Assembly (NCBI GenBank): GCA_002377855.1
Contig: DFQQ01000006.1
Location: 1 to 64,000, forward strand
Origin: Acidovorax delafieldii
GTDB taxonomy: Bacteria; Pseudomonadota; Gammaproteobacteria; Burkholderiales; Burkholderiaceae_C
Direction of reading: 5' to 3'
DNA: 64,000 nt
Under the pieces are notes generated by a model, which made no database searches, was not told the DNA's origin, and saw only the letters and a program-made list of their open reading frames with translations. Below are positions 18,401-25,610 of this stretch, piece after piece (positions within the stretch are counted from its first letter, which is position 1; every line of letters begins with the position of its first letter). The translations under genes and the position numbers were made by a program.

Positions 18401-18667
18401 CGCCATGCCCTCGTAGCTGCGGGAGGTGAGGGCATTGATGCCAGCAATGGAATTGACGCCTTCCTCGATCTTCTTGGTGACTTCGCTTTCTACAATTTCA
18501 GGCGAAGCGCCGGGGTAGTCCACCGTGACCACCACCACCGGAAAATCGATATTGGGGAATTGATCGACCTTGAGGCGCTGGTACGAAAACAGGCCCAGCA
18601 CCACGATGGCGAGCATCACCATCGTGGCAAACACAGGGTTCTTCAGGCTGACTTTGGTGAACCACAT
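15431..18667 (-). CDS. RND family multidrug efflux pump, inner-membrane component
   Basis: Proton-driven transporter of 1078 aa with the AcrB-type layout: twelve membrane helices and two large periplasmic loops after TM1 and TM7. The N-terminus (SLKNPVFATMVMLAIVVLG, VDQFPNIDFPVVVVTVDYPGASPEIVE) and the GLLIDDAIVVRENI proton-relay region of TM4 are typical hydrophobe/amphiphile efflux pumps rather than heavy-metal pumps. It is encoded 16 bp downstream of its adaptor and under the same TetR gene, so the exported compound is probably also the inducer. Which compound cannot be told from sequence. Confidence 0.93.
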   Translation of the reverse strand: MWFTKVSLKNPVFATMVMLAIVVLGLFSYQRLKVDQFPNIDFPVVVVTVDYPGASPEIVESEVTKKIEEGVNSIAGINALTSRSYEGMAVVIIEFQLHIDGRKAAEDVREKVATVRPSLRTEVKEPRVLRFDPASRAVWSLAVLPDVKTGANAATAAPTAVELTTWAEQVLKKRLENVRGVGAVNLVGATQREINLYLNPQALETYGITPDQVVAAVRNENQDLPVGAIRSLTQDRVVQIDARMQRPEDFGRIIVARKGPPSGQAGQSAPIRLDQLARVQDGAQEVESLALYNGQRTLLLSVQKAQGDNTIEVVDGLNAAVLDIRKLLPPGVRLEVISDSSRPIRVAVANVRQTLIEGAVLTVLIVFLFLNSWRSTVITGLTLPIALIGTFLFMNMFGFTINMITLMALSLCVGLLIDDAIVVRENIVRHVQMGKGAYTAAMDGTQEIGLAVLATTLAIVAVFMPIGFMGGIIGKFFHEFGITIVAAVMISMFVSFTLDPMLSSIWHDPSIHAHGRRDQPVTFYDKTIGRVTGWFDRATDSLAEGYQHILRWSLVHKLATLFIALGIFVLSVFMVPLLGTEFVPKADFSETTVNFYTPVGSSLEATEAKAQQVEGILRELPEVRYTLATLNTGSAQGKMYASIYVRLVDRKDRSRSVDEMSTVLRERLQRVPGITVTHVGLLDPVGGQKQIEFSLQGPDLQELERLTVEVNEKIRSIPGLVDLDSSAKPDKPVIALEIQRDVASDLGLSVAQMAASLRTLVAGTTVGNWRAPDDQTYDVNVRLAPESRTAPQDLERLPFALTAADGTARIVRLNQVARVTESTGANQINRRDLTREVAINANVAQRSAGEVSADIRKALDSVVFPPGYRYQFGGSTKNMAESFGYAISALVMAIIFIYMILASQFKSFLQPLALMTSLPLTLIGVVLALLMFRSTLSMFSIIGVVMLMGLVTKNAILLVDFAIRAREEHVNDQGQTVPGLPRADALLLAARVRLRPILMTTLAMIFGMVPLAFALSEGSEQRAPMGQAVIGGVITSSLLTLVVVPVVYCYMDDLARWALRKMGRGDTPPGPSKIAGLS

Positions 18668-18683
18668 GACCGGTGACTCGGGT

Positions 18684-19904
18684 TTACCGCGCTGGGTTCG
18701 ATGCCGCCGGTGCCGCGGATGCAGGCACGACTGGAGCAGCCGACTGTTCGCGCGCCTGCGCTACAGCCATGCCTTCGCGCAGTTGCCCAAGGCGCCCCGT
18801 GATCACCGCAGTGCCGGCCGGCACCCCTTCAATGGCGACCAGCGACTGGCCCTGCACCACGGCGCGCATGCCGAGCGTGACGGGCATATGCACAATTCGA
18901 CCATTCTGGACAGCCTGCACGTAGGGGCGTGGCTTGTCGGTGCGCACAGCGTCCAGTTCCACGGCCAGTACCTGCGCATCGCCAGTGCTCAGCAGGCCCT
19001 GTACGAAGAGACCTTGGCGCAACGCAAATGTCGGCCGGGCGGATATGTCCGAAGGCGCGGCGCTGTCGGCATCTACCCGTAGGTAAACAGGTACTGTGCG
19101 GCTACCACCCTGTGCGCTGGGGTTGATGCGAACCACCGTCGCCGCCACGTCCTGGCTGGACCCTTCCAGTTGCAGCCGTGCCTTCTGGCCGACCCGCACC
19201 GTAAGGGAGTCGGCGGGGCTCAGCAGGGCCTCCAATTCCAGTCGGCTCGGGTCGATCACCTCCAGCACACGCCCGTCCACCCCCACACGCTCGCCCGGTT
19301 GTGCCAGGCGCTGCGCCACCTGCCCCGAAATGGGGCTGCGCAGAACAGTGTCGTCCAGAGCCTTGCGGGCCACATCGGCCGCAGCGCGTGCCGCTTCGTA
19401 GGTGGACTGGGCCGCCTGCAGGCTTGCCTGCGAGTTGACGAGCGCGGTGGCAGAGATGAAACCCTGGTCCACCAATGCCCGGTTGTTGTCCAGCTGGCGC
19501 TGGTTGATGTCTACCTGGGCCCTGGCGGCGTCGGCCTGTTGCTGGGCTTGGCGCAGCCGGGCTTGTGATTCTGTGGGATCGATGCGCGCCACCACTTGGC
19601 CGGCGCGCACAGTGTCTCCTTCGCGAAGCGTCAAACCTTGCACTTCACCTGACACGCGCGCTTTGATCATGGCGAAGTCCACCGCCCGCAATGCGCCAGA
19701 CACCGGAATCCCCAGCGCCAGGCGTTGCTCTCGCACCGTGATCAGTTCGCCTGCGGCGAGTTGCAAGGGCGCCTGTTCTCGCGCGCTGGTTGCCTCCGCC
19801 AACGCCTTTTGCTGCACTTGCCGCGCCGCCATGGCCCGCCACACCCCCGTGCCCAACAGCACAACAACCAGGCCAGCGGCCGTCCATGTGATCCAGCGTT
19901 TCAT
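18684..19904 (-). CDS. RND efflux periplasmic adaptor (membrane fusion protein)
   Basis: Adaptor of 406 aa bridging the RND pump and TolC. It has a single N-terminal membrane anchor (WTAAGLVVVLLGTGVW), a lipoyl/barrel-sandwich half motif (VSGEVQGLTLREGDTVRAGQ), an alpha-helical hairpin rich in Gln/Ala, the second lipoyl half (SPISGQVAQRLAQPGERV) and a beta-barrel domain. There is no lipobox, so anchoring is by the helix. The start at 19904 (MKRWITW) is chosen because the anchor begins there. It begins only 10 bp after the TetR stop. Confidence 0.9.
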   Translation of the reverse strand: MKRWITWTAAGLVVVLLGTGVWRAMAARQVQQKALAEATSAREQAPLQLAAGELITVREQRLALGIPVSGALRAVDFAMIKARVSGEVQGLTLREGDTVRAGQVVARIDPTESQARLRQAQQQADAARAQVDINQRQLDNNRALVDQGFISATALVNSQASLQAAQSTYEAARAAADVARKALDDTVLRSPISGQVAQRLAQPGERVGVDGRVLEVIDPSRLELEALLSPADSLTVRVGQKARLQLEGSSQDVAATVVRINPSAQGGSRTVPVYLRVDADSAAPSDISARPTFALRQGLFVQGLLSTGDAQVLAVELDAVRTDKPRPYVQAVQNGRIVHMPVTLGMRAVVQGQSLVAIEGVPAGTAVITGRLGQLREGMAVAQAREQSAAPVVPASAAPAASNPAR

Positions 19905-19914
19905 GGGTTTTTGT

Positions 19915-20601
19915 CTAGGTGGGGGATGACCCTGGCGCGGAGCGCACGCACAGGCCATGCAGGATGTTGTCAATCTGTGCGCGGATGTATTGCTCGGCAG
20001 AGAAGTTCTCGTCGGGCACGGAGCATGGCCCCATGGAGTTGTTCCAGAGCATGAGGAACATCATCGGCGCCATGACGATGTAGGTGCCGTAGTCCAGATC
20101 CATCGCCCGGAATTCGCCGCGCTCCATGCCACGCTGCAATATGCGCCTGATGAGAGCACGTCCGGGAAGAATCACTTCTTGCTGGTAGAACTGAGCGATC
20201 TCCGGGAAATTCTGCGCTTCACTGAACATGAGCTTGGTGATGCCCGAAGCCTTGGTGGCTCCAATGCGCTCCCACCACACCTGGTAGCAGTAAACCAGTA
20301 CCTCGCTGGTGGTACCTACGAAAGCCTCCAGCTCGGTGTTCCATTCCGCAAATCGTCCTGCAATGTTTTCACGCACCACAGCCTTGAACAGCTCTTCCTT
20401 GCTCGGAAAGTACAAGAACAGCGTACCCTTGGACACGCCGGCGCGGGCGGCCACCTCGTCCACGCGCGTTGCGGCAAAGCCTTTTTCCACGAACAGATCG
20501 AGCGCGGCCTCCAGCAGTTCGCCGGGGCGCGCCTCCTTGCGCCGGCTGCGCTTGGGCGCGCCGTCGGTCGAGGGGAGATCGTGGGGGCTGTTGCGTGGCA
20601 T
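19915..20601 (-). CDS. TetR/AcrR family repressor of the efflux operon
   Basis: Regulator of 228 aa. The N-terminal ~65 residues carry the TetR helix-turn-helix (TRVDEVAARAGVSKGTLFLYFPSKEELF). The C-terminal ~150 residues form a ligand-binding domain unlike any I can name. It is the first gene of the leftward efflux series and lies directly over a 22-bp dyad in its own promoter, so autoregulation and control of the pump genes are expected, with release on binding a pump substrate. Confidence 0.9.
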   Translation of the reverse strand: MPRNSPHDLPSTDGAPKRSRRKEARPGELLEAALDLFVEKGFAATRVDEVAARAGVSKGTLFLYFPSKEELFKAVVRENIAGRFAEWNTELEAFVGTTSEVLVYCYQVWWERIGATKASGITKLMFSEAQNFPEIAQFYQQEVILPGRALIRRILQRGMERGEFRAMDLDYGTYIVMAPMMFLMLWNNSMGPCSVPDENFSAEQYIRAQIDNILHGLCVRSAPGSSPT

Positions 20602-20604
20602 TTT

Positions 20605-20626
20605 TTACTGACTGACTGGTTAGTAA
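20605..20626. promoter_or_regulatory. Candidate TetR operator
   Basis: Dyad with 8-bp arms TTACTGAC and GTTAGTAA (one mismatch) around a 6-nt centre, immediately upstream of the tetR ATG. A TACATT -10-like hexamer for tetR overlaps its outer edge at 20627-20632, so binding would block initiation. The GACTGACTGG-type centre is typical of TetR-family sites in efflux loci. Confidence 0.65.
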
Positions 20627-20772
20627 TGTAGCAACGTGCCCGGGTGTAGTCAATGCGCCCAATGTGCGCCGCGCTGGCGCGGACGTGCCGAGCGCGTGGG
20701 GTGCTGGGCTGCCGTACACGCTCCAAGGGTTATGGCTGCGCGGAATAATGGCCCGCAAAGGAAAAGACACCC

Positions 20773-21309
20773 ATGAACTTGCAAACCATCACCTTGGGCG
20801 GCGGCTGCTTCTGGTGCACCGAAGCCGTGTTCGACCGCGTGCGCGGCGTCACCGATGTGGAGAGCGGCTATACCAACGGACACACCATCAACCCCAGCTA
20901 CGAACAGATCTGCCAGGGTGACACCGGCCACGCCGAGGTGGTGCGCCTGACTTTCGACAGTGATGAGATCAGCCTGGAAGAAATCCTGGAAATCTTTTTC
21001 CACACCCATGACCCCACCACCCTGAACCGCCAGGGCAACGATGTGGGCACGCAGTACCGCAGTGGCATTTATTACGAAAAAGCCGAGCATGGCGAGATTG
21101 CCAACGACATGATTCGGCAAATGTCGCAAGACAAATTATTTGGCGCACCCATCACTACCGAAGTGGCACCGCTGGCCAACTACAGCACAGCGGAGGCCTA
21201 CCACCAGGATTACTTTGCCAACCACCCCAACGCAGGGTACTGCGCCTTCGTGGTGGGGCCCAAGGTAGAAAAATTCCGCAAGACTTTTGCGCGATACCTG
21301 AAGGGCTGA
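20773..21309 (+). CDS. msrA: Peptide-methionine (S)-S-oxide reductase
   Basis: Repair enzyme of 178 aa that reduces methionine-S-sulfoxide in proteins using thioredoxin. The catalytic motif GGCFWCTE is at residues 10-17 (nucleophile Cys12), and the conserved YTNG, GDTGHAEVV and THDPTT(L)NRQGNDVGTQYRS segments follow. Lack of a signal peptide places it in the cytosol. A possible -10 (AATAAT, 20744-20749) lies 23 nt before the ATG. It is a single gene between the tetR promoter and the convergent DUF1513 gene. Confidence 0.95.
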   Translation: MNLQTITLGGGCFWCTEAVFDRVRGVTDVESGYTNGHTINPSYEQICQGDTGHAEVVRLTFDSDEISLEEILEIFFHTHDPTTLNRQGNDVGTQYRSGIYYEKAEHGEIANDMIRQMSQDKLFGAPITTEVAPLANYSTAEAYHQDYFANHPNAGYCAFVVGPKVEKFRKTFARYLKG

Positions 21310-21389
21310 GGCCAGCCATACCCGTGATGGCGCCGTTCTTGCGCCGCACCGCACGCGCTGGTGGTCGCGCGGCCAGCGCGGCGCGAAGA

Positions 21390-22562
21390 TCAAAGCAGCG
21401 TGAAGTGATTGTCGGGGGCCAGCGCCTCAGGCCAGGGCAGCATGCGGGCTTGGTTGGCCTGCCATCTGGCCAGGCCACGACCAGCGCCCATCAGAAGGCC
21501 GGTTCCGCTGGCCTCGCGCCAGCTGGACAGTGCGCACACTTCCTGAAGCTCGCCCAGGGTGGTGAGTTCGTCGGGCGCATCGGGGTGCCATAGCAGTGCG
21601 CGGCCGCTGCGCTGGGCGCTGAGCAGGAAACTTCCGCCCGGCCCTGCACAGATATCGCCTGCATAACCTTCGTAATCCGGGGTGGGGCAGGGCGCAATGC
21701 TGAGGGTCTCCCCGTTCCATAAGGCCAGCAGTGGCGCGCTGCGGCGCTCGTGGCGTTCGTCGTGCTGGGCCTGCAGTGCTATACCGAGAAGGGGTTGGTC
21801 CGCGTCCACCGACCAGGCCATGTGGCGCACGCTCAGGCGGGGGTCGCCCAGCGCCCAGCGCCGTGTGATCGCGCCTGTGGCCGTGTCCAGGCGCAGCAGC
21901 GCTGGCTCCATCGGCCTGCCGGGCAATTTGCGGCCGCGCTCGTCACGGGGCACGCCTCCCAGTGCAATCAGGATGTGCTTGTCGTCGGTGTCAAACAGCA
22001 TCTGGTGGGCATCGACGCCGGGCAGTCGCCAGGCGCTCTCGGCGCGAAGGGTCGACGCGTCCCGTTGCACCACCCATGCGGCGCCACCGGTGCGCGCCGT
22101 TTCGCTGCTGTACAGCCAGCGCTTGTCATTGCTGAGCAACAGGTGGCCATTGAGGGTGCGGGTCGAGCTTTCGTCGCGTCCGGGGCGGAGCCAGCGCAGC
22201 GGGCGGGACGGGTCCGCCGCCACATGCACCAGCCAGTCGCCGGGCCGGGCTGCCACTGCATAAAAGCCTCCTTCGCCATCGGGGGTGAGTCCGTGCGGGC
22301 GGCTGGGCACTTGGTGGGTGCGGCGCCAATCCGCGCGCTGCCCATCCCAGTCAAGCTGGAGTACGCCAATGCGGAAAGCTGTGGGGTCGTTGTCCTCCGC
22401 AGGGGCCGCACCGGGCCGCCAGGCCATGGCGATGTGCTGGGCGGCCCACGGCTGAGCGTTGGCTGTGGCAGCCGAGGCGGGTCGGGCGCTCATCAAGGCG
22501 GTCCATGCGCCCATCGCTGCCATCCAGCGCAGGCTGTGTCTTCGGTTCAGTTGAGAAAGCAT
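21390..22562 (-). CDS. DUF1513 family exported beta-propeller-like protein
   Basis: Protein of 390 aa of the DUF1513 family. The N-terminus has a twin-arginine-like signal (RRHSLRW, then a hydrophobic stretch ending near ARPASA), so export by Tat is likely. The body is built of repeated WD/propeller-like strands with recurring LLSNDKRWLYSSE-type segments. Family members usually neighbour imelysin and di-haem peroxidase-like proteins in iron-uptake loci; none of these is present here, and this gene is instead divergent from the Zur-like regulator. The start is the ATG at 22562. A TATAGT hexamer lies about 37 nt upstream. Function is unknown. Confidence 0.8.
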   Translation of the reverse strand: MLSQLNRRHSLRWMAAMGAWTALMSARPASAATANAQPWAAQHIAMAWRPGAAPAEDNDPTAFRIGVLQLDWDGQRADWRRTHQVPSRPHGLTPDGEGGFYAVAARPGDWLVHVAADPSRPLRWLRPGRDESSTRTLNGHLLLSNDKRWLYSSETARTGGAAWVVQRDASTLRAESAWRLPGVDAHQMLFDTDDKHILIALGGVPRDERGRKLPGRPMEPALLRLDTATGAITRRWALGDPRLSVRHMAWSVDADQPLLGIALQAQHDERHERRSAPLLALWNGETLSIAPCPTPDYEGYAGDICAGPGGSFLLSAQRSGRALLWHPDAPDELTTLGELQEVCALSSWREASGTGLLMGAGRGLARWQANQARMLPWPEALAPDNHFTLL

Positions 22563-22644
22563 CGCCACGTCCAGGGGGGTCGGGAAATCAAAGCGTTGCA
22601 CTATAGGCAAGCTTGCCCGCGCCCGCGCGGCTTGCGAGCGCAGG

Positions 22645-22664
22645 GTTTTGCGCTGGCGCAAAAC
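22645..22664. promoter_or_regulatory. Perfect 20-bp palindrome in the DUF1513/zur intergenic region
   Basis: Arms GTTTTGCGC and GCGCAAAAC around a central TG. It sits upstream of the putative DUF1513 -10 element and about 90 bp from the second dyad near zur. It could be an operator or a small hairpin; no regulator is assigned. Confidence 0.4.
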
Positions 22665-22755
22665 TGCACCAGAAGGGGCCCGGATTGATCGGGCCCACGC
22701 CCAGAGGCGCAGAGGCGGAGAGGCCATGCCGTGCTGCCAAGGCGATGGTGTGCAT

Positions 22756-22774
22756 AATGCAACCCAATTGCGTT
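22756..22774. promoter_or_regulatory. Candidate Zur operator and -10 of the zinc operon
   Basis: Dyad AATGCAA-CCCAA-TTGCGTT (one arm mismatch). It overlaps a CATAAT -10-like hexamer (22753-22758) about 48 nt upstream of the regulator ATG. The position fits autorepression of the zur-ABC operon by its own product. I could not compare it with a Zur matrix. Confidence 0.5.
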
Positions 22775-22805
22775 AAATGCCATTTTGACACCTCCCTGCC
22801 ACTCC

Positions 22806-23291
22806 ATGCCACAGCACTCCGCACCTCCAGCCGCTCAGCCGCAGGCCTGGACCCTGCCATCCGGTATGCGCGCCACCCGTGCCACGCGGGCGCTGGAGCA
22901 GCTCTACCGAGAGCGCCCCCACGTCGCGCTGTCTGAGGCCGAGGTGGAAGCTGCCATGGCGGCCGCGGGCGCCCCGGTCAACCGGGTCACGGTCTACCGC
23001 ATGCTCGATCGTTTTGCGTCTGCAGGCTTGCTGCTCAAGCAGGTGGATGCAGCCCGCGTGATGCGCTACGCACTGGCACCGCAAGGAGAAGAGGGCGCTG
23101 CCCCTCGTTTTGAATGTGACGACTGCCATCAGCAGTTTCGTTTGTCGCAAGGCACCGCGCCGATGCAGTCTGCCTTGCAAGAGGTACTGCAGGCCCTCGC
23201 GTCGGCTGGGCACGAGGGGCTGGCGGTAGATATTGCCGTGCGCGGGCGCTGCGCCGGCTGCGCGCACCCCAAGGCCGGAGCCGCCCCATGA
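22806..23291 (+). CDS. zur: Fur family regulator, probably Zur (zinc uptake regulator)
   Basis: Metal-dependent repressor of 161 aa. The winged-helix N-terminal half includes VNRVTVYRMLDRFASAGLL. The C-terminal half carries the two CxxC pairs of the structural zinc site (FECDDCHQ and RCAGCAH). Fur, Zur and PerR cannot be separated safely by eye. Zur is preferred because the downstream genes form a zinc-type ABC/DUF3299/TonB cluster and because the His-rich iron-site segment of Fur is reduced. Homology begins around residue 20, so an internal start is possible; the ATG at 22806 is used. Its TGA overlaps the ATPase ATG by 4 bp, so it is the first gene of that operon. Confidence 0.8.
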   Translation: MPQHSAPPAAQPQAWTLPSGMRATRATRALEQLYRERPHVALSEAEVEAAMAAAGAPVNRVTVYRMLDRFASAGLLLKQVDAARVMRYALAPQGEEGAAPRFECDDCHQQFRLSQGTAPMQSALQEVLQALASAGHEGLAVDIAVRGRCAGCAHPKAGAAP

Positions 23292-24004
23292 TCCGCACCC
23301 GGGGTTTGGCCTATCGCTATGGCGCGGGGCCGCAATTGCAGTTTGCCGATGTGGATCTGCCGCAGGGTGGCACTTTGCTGCTGCAGGGGAGGTCCGGCAC
23401 GGGCAAATCCACCTGGCTCGCGCTGGTGGCCGGGCTGCGGGGGGCCGCGGGCGGTGATCTGTTCGTGGCGGGCATTCAACTGGGCACGCAGCGCGGGGCC
23501 GAGCTGGACGCATGGCGCGCGCGCAGCATCGGCTTTTTGCCGCAAAAGCTCCATTTGAGCAGCGCCCTCACGGTAGCCGACAACCTGGCCCTGGCCTACT
23601 TTGCAGCGGGCCGCCCGCGCGACGATGCCGCCATCGCCCAAGCCCTGGCCCAGGTGGGCGTGGCCGAACTGGCAGGGCGCAAGCCGCACCAGCTCTCGGG
23701 GGGGCAGGCGCAGCGCGTGGCGCTGGCCCGTGCCGTGCTGCTGCAGCCCGAATTGCTGCTGGCCGACGAGCCCACCGCCAGCCTGGACGATGAAGCGGCC
23801 GCCGATGCCCTGGCCCTGCTGCAAACCAGCGCCGCCACCTGCGGCGCCAGCCTGGTGATTGCCACCCACGACCAGCGCGTGGTGCAGGTCCTGGCCGCTG
23901 TGCCGCGTTTGCAGCGGCTGGATTTGAATGTAAACCCCGCCACGGCACCAGGAGCACAGGATTTGAATCAAATCGGCGCGAAGCGCCCGTTAGGTAAGCG
24001 CTAG
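23288..24004 (+). CDS. ABC transporter ATP-binding protein (LolD/MacB-like), zinc-cluster
   Basis: ATPase of 238 aa that drives the permease encoded next. Walker A is GRSGTGKST (about residues 34-42), the signature is LSGGQAQRVALARA, and Walker B with the catalytic Glu is LLLADEPTAS. It belongs to the FtsE/LolD/MacB group, whose partners are mechanotransducing FtsX-like permeases rather than importers. Operons with this ATPase, an FtsX-like permease and a DUF3299 protein are known under zinc-limitation control in Pseudomonas and Vibrio. The final ~13 residues and the TAG stop are encoded by a hairpin repeat copy, so the native C-terminus may have been shorter or different. Confidence 0.88.
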   Translation: MIRTRGLAYRYGAGPQLQFADVDLPQGGTLLLQGRSGTGKSTWLALVAGLRGAAGGDLFVAGIQLGTQRGAELDAWRARSIGFLPQKLHLSSALTVADNLALAYFAAGRPRDDAAIAQALAQVGVAELAGRKPHQLSGGQAQRVALARAVLLQPELLLADEPTASLDDEAAADALALLQTSAATCGASLVIATHDQRVVQVLAAVPRLQRLDLNVNPATAPGAQDLNQIGAKRPLGKR

Positions 24005-24023
24005 TAGCTATGAAAAATATAGC
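23962..24023 (-). repeat. Interspersed hairpin repeat, copy 3 (ATPase/permease junction)
   Basis: On the minus strand it reads TGCTATATTTTTCATAGC, CTAGCGCTTA, GGGCGCTTCGCGCC and GATTTGATTCAAA. It holds both the TAG stop of the ATPase (24002-24004) and the ATG of the permease (24010-24012). Confidence 0.8.
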
Positions 24024-25245
24024 AAAAATAGCTGCGTTGGCATGGCGTTATCTGTGGTCGCGGCCCCTGGCGGCGGCACTCAACCTGTTGCTGCTCACCC
24101 TGGGGCTGGCAGCCATCACGCTGGTGCTGCTGGTGTCCACCCAGCTCGACCGGGCCTTCGAGCGTGATCTTGAAGGTATTGACCTGGTGGTGGGTGCCAA
24201 GGGCAGCCCGCTGCAGCTCATCCTTGCCGGCGTGTTCCACATCGACGTGCCCACGGGCAACATTCCCCTGCAAGAAGTGCAGGCGCTGCAGCGAAACCCC
24301 TTGGTGGCCCAGGTGGTGCCGCTGAGCCTGGGTGACAGCTACCAGGGCTATCGCATCGTGGGCACCACGCCCGACTACGTGGCGCTCTACCGCGCCAACC
24401 TGGCCGAAGGCACACTGTGGCAGCAACCCATGGACGCAGTGCTGGGTGCCACCGCAGCGCGCGGCATCGTCAAACCAGACCATGCCGGCAAGCCCCTGGT
24501 AGGGGCCACGTTCATCGGCAGCCACGGGCTGGGCGGGGGTGGGCACGCCCATGGCGACCACCCCTACCGGGTCAGCGGCGTGCTGGCACCTTGCAGCTGC
24601 GTGCTTGACCGGCTCATCCTCACCGGCTCCGAATCCGTGTGGCTGGTACACGAGACCGCCACGGCAGACGACCCAGAAGACCTCGAAATCTTGAAGCAGG
24701 AGCGGGAAGTCACCGTGGCCCTGGTGCGCTACCGCACGCCGCTGGCCGCCGTGTCGCTGCCGCGCGCCATCAATACCAACACCTCCATGCAGGCCGCCGC
24801 ACCGGCCATTGAGGTAACCCGCCTGCTGCGCCTGCTGGGCGTGGGCGCGGATGTGCTGCGCGCCTTTGGGGGCGTGCTGCTGGTCGTGGCGGCGCTCAGC
24901 GTGTTCATTGCGCTGTGGAACGCCGTGCGCGAGCGCCGTTTTGACTTGGCCATGCTGCGCATGTTGGGCGCACCCCCGGGCCGCGTGGCCGGGCTGGTGC
25001 TGTGCGAGGCACTGTGGCTGGCCGCACTGGCCTGCGCCCTGGGCCTGGTGCTGGGCCATGGCCTGGCCCATGCTTTGGGCTGGGCCTTGCAGGCCCAAGG
25101 CCTGCTGCCGGTGACGGGTGCGGTGTGGCTGCCGGAAGAGGCCGGTGTGCCTTTGCTGGCGGGGGTGGTGGCCGCGCTGGCGGCCTTGCTTCCGGCCATG
25201 CAGGCCTATCGCACCGATGTGGCCGACTTGCTGGTGCAGCCCTGA
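24010..25245 (+). CDS. FtsX/MacB-like ABC transporter permease, zinc-cluster
   Basis: Inner-membrane protein of 411 aa with the four-helix MacB/FtsX layout: TM1 near residues 18-42, a periplasmic domain of about 220 residues, then three helices (about 275-300, 325-350 and 375-398). The FtsX-domain segment VRERRFDLAMLRMLGAPPGRVAGLVL is well conserved. It would work with the ATPase, probably on a periplasmic or lipoprotein partner needed during zinc limitation; the actual substrate is unknown. The first residues (MKNIAKIAA) are encoded by a hairpin repeat, and no Shine-Dalgarno other than repeat sequence precedes the ATG, 5 nt after the ATPase stop. Confidence 0.87.
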   Translation: MKNIAKIAALAWRYLWSRPLAAALNLLLLTLGLAAITLVLLVSTQLDRAFERDLEGIDLVVGAKGSPLQLILAGVFHIDVPTGNIPLQEVQALQRNPLVAQVVPLSLGDSYQGYRIVGTTPDYVALYRANLAEGTLWQQPMDAVLGATAARGIVKPDHAGKPLVGATFIGSHGLGGGGHAHGDHPYRVSGVLAPCSCVLDRLILTGSESVWLVHETATADDPEDLEILKQEREVTVALVRYRTPLAAVSLPRAINTNTSMQAAAPAIEVTRLLRLLGVGADVLRAFGGVLLVVAALSVFIALWNAVRERRFDLAMLRMLGAPPGRVAGLVLCEALWLAALACALGLVLGHGLAHALGWALQAQGLLPVTGAVWLPEEAGVPLLAGVVAALAALLPAMQAYRTDVADLLVQP

Positions 25246-25301
25246 TTTGCCGTGTGCTTTTGTTGTTTGTTGTTCGTTGATCTCACCTGAAAGGAATCGC
25301 C

Positions 25302-25553
25302 ATGAAGAAACTCTGGACCGCCCTGTGCGTAGCTCCCTTGCTGTTGGCCAGCGCGGCTGCTTTTGCCCAGACCCACTCTGACAAGGAAACCAAGGAAGAC
25401 ATCGAGCGCCACCGCGCCATGGCCGCAGCGCACGAAGCAGCGGCCAAATGCCTGGAAGGCGGCAAAGGCGAAGCCGTGTGCATGAAAGAGCTGCAGGCGG
25501 CCTGCAAAAACTTGGCCATTGGAAAATACTGCGGCATGAAGCATGCGCATTGA
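25302..25553 (+). CDS. Small exported four-cysteine protein
   Basis: Protein of 83 aa with a clear signal peptide (MKKLWTALCVAPLLLASAAAFA, cleavage near residue 22). The mature part of about 60 residues is highly charged and has four cysteines spaced C-8-C-7-C-8-C, suggesting two disulfides, and ends in MKHAH. GAAAGGAATCGCC-like sequence containing AAGG lies just before the ATG. I do not recognise the family. Its place between the permease and the DUF3299 gene suggests a periplasmic partner in zinc handling, with His and Cys as possible ligands, but that is inference. Confidence 0.75.
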   Translation: MKKLWTALCVAPLLLASAAAFAQTHSDKETKEDIERHRAMAAAHEAAAKCLEGGKGEAVCMKELQAACKNLAIGKYCGMKHAH

Positions 25554-25610
25554 TGCGCGGGGCACCTTCGCCCCATCGCTTTTGTGCTGTTTGAAATGAG
25601 AGAGCCGCCC

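Noticed and set aside
15374..18676. Very long open frames antisense to the RND pump gene
   Set aside because: They are His/Gln/Arg-rich mirror frames typical of GC-rich DNA opposite a real gene, with no motifs.
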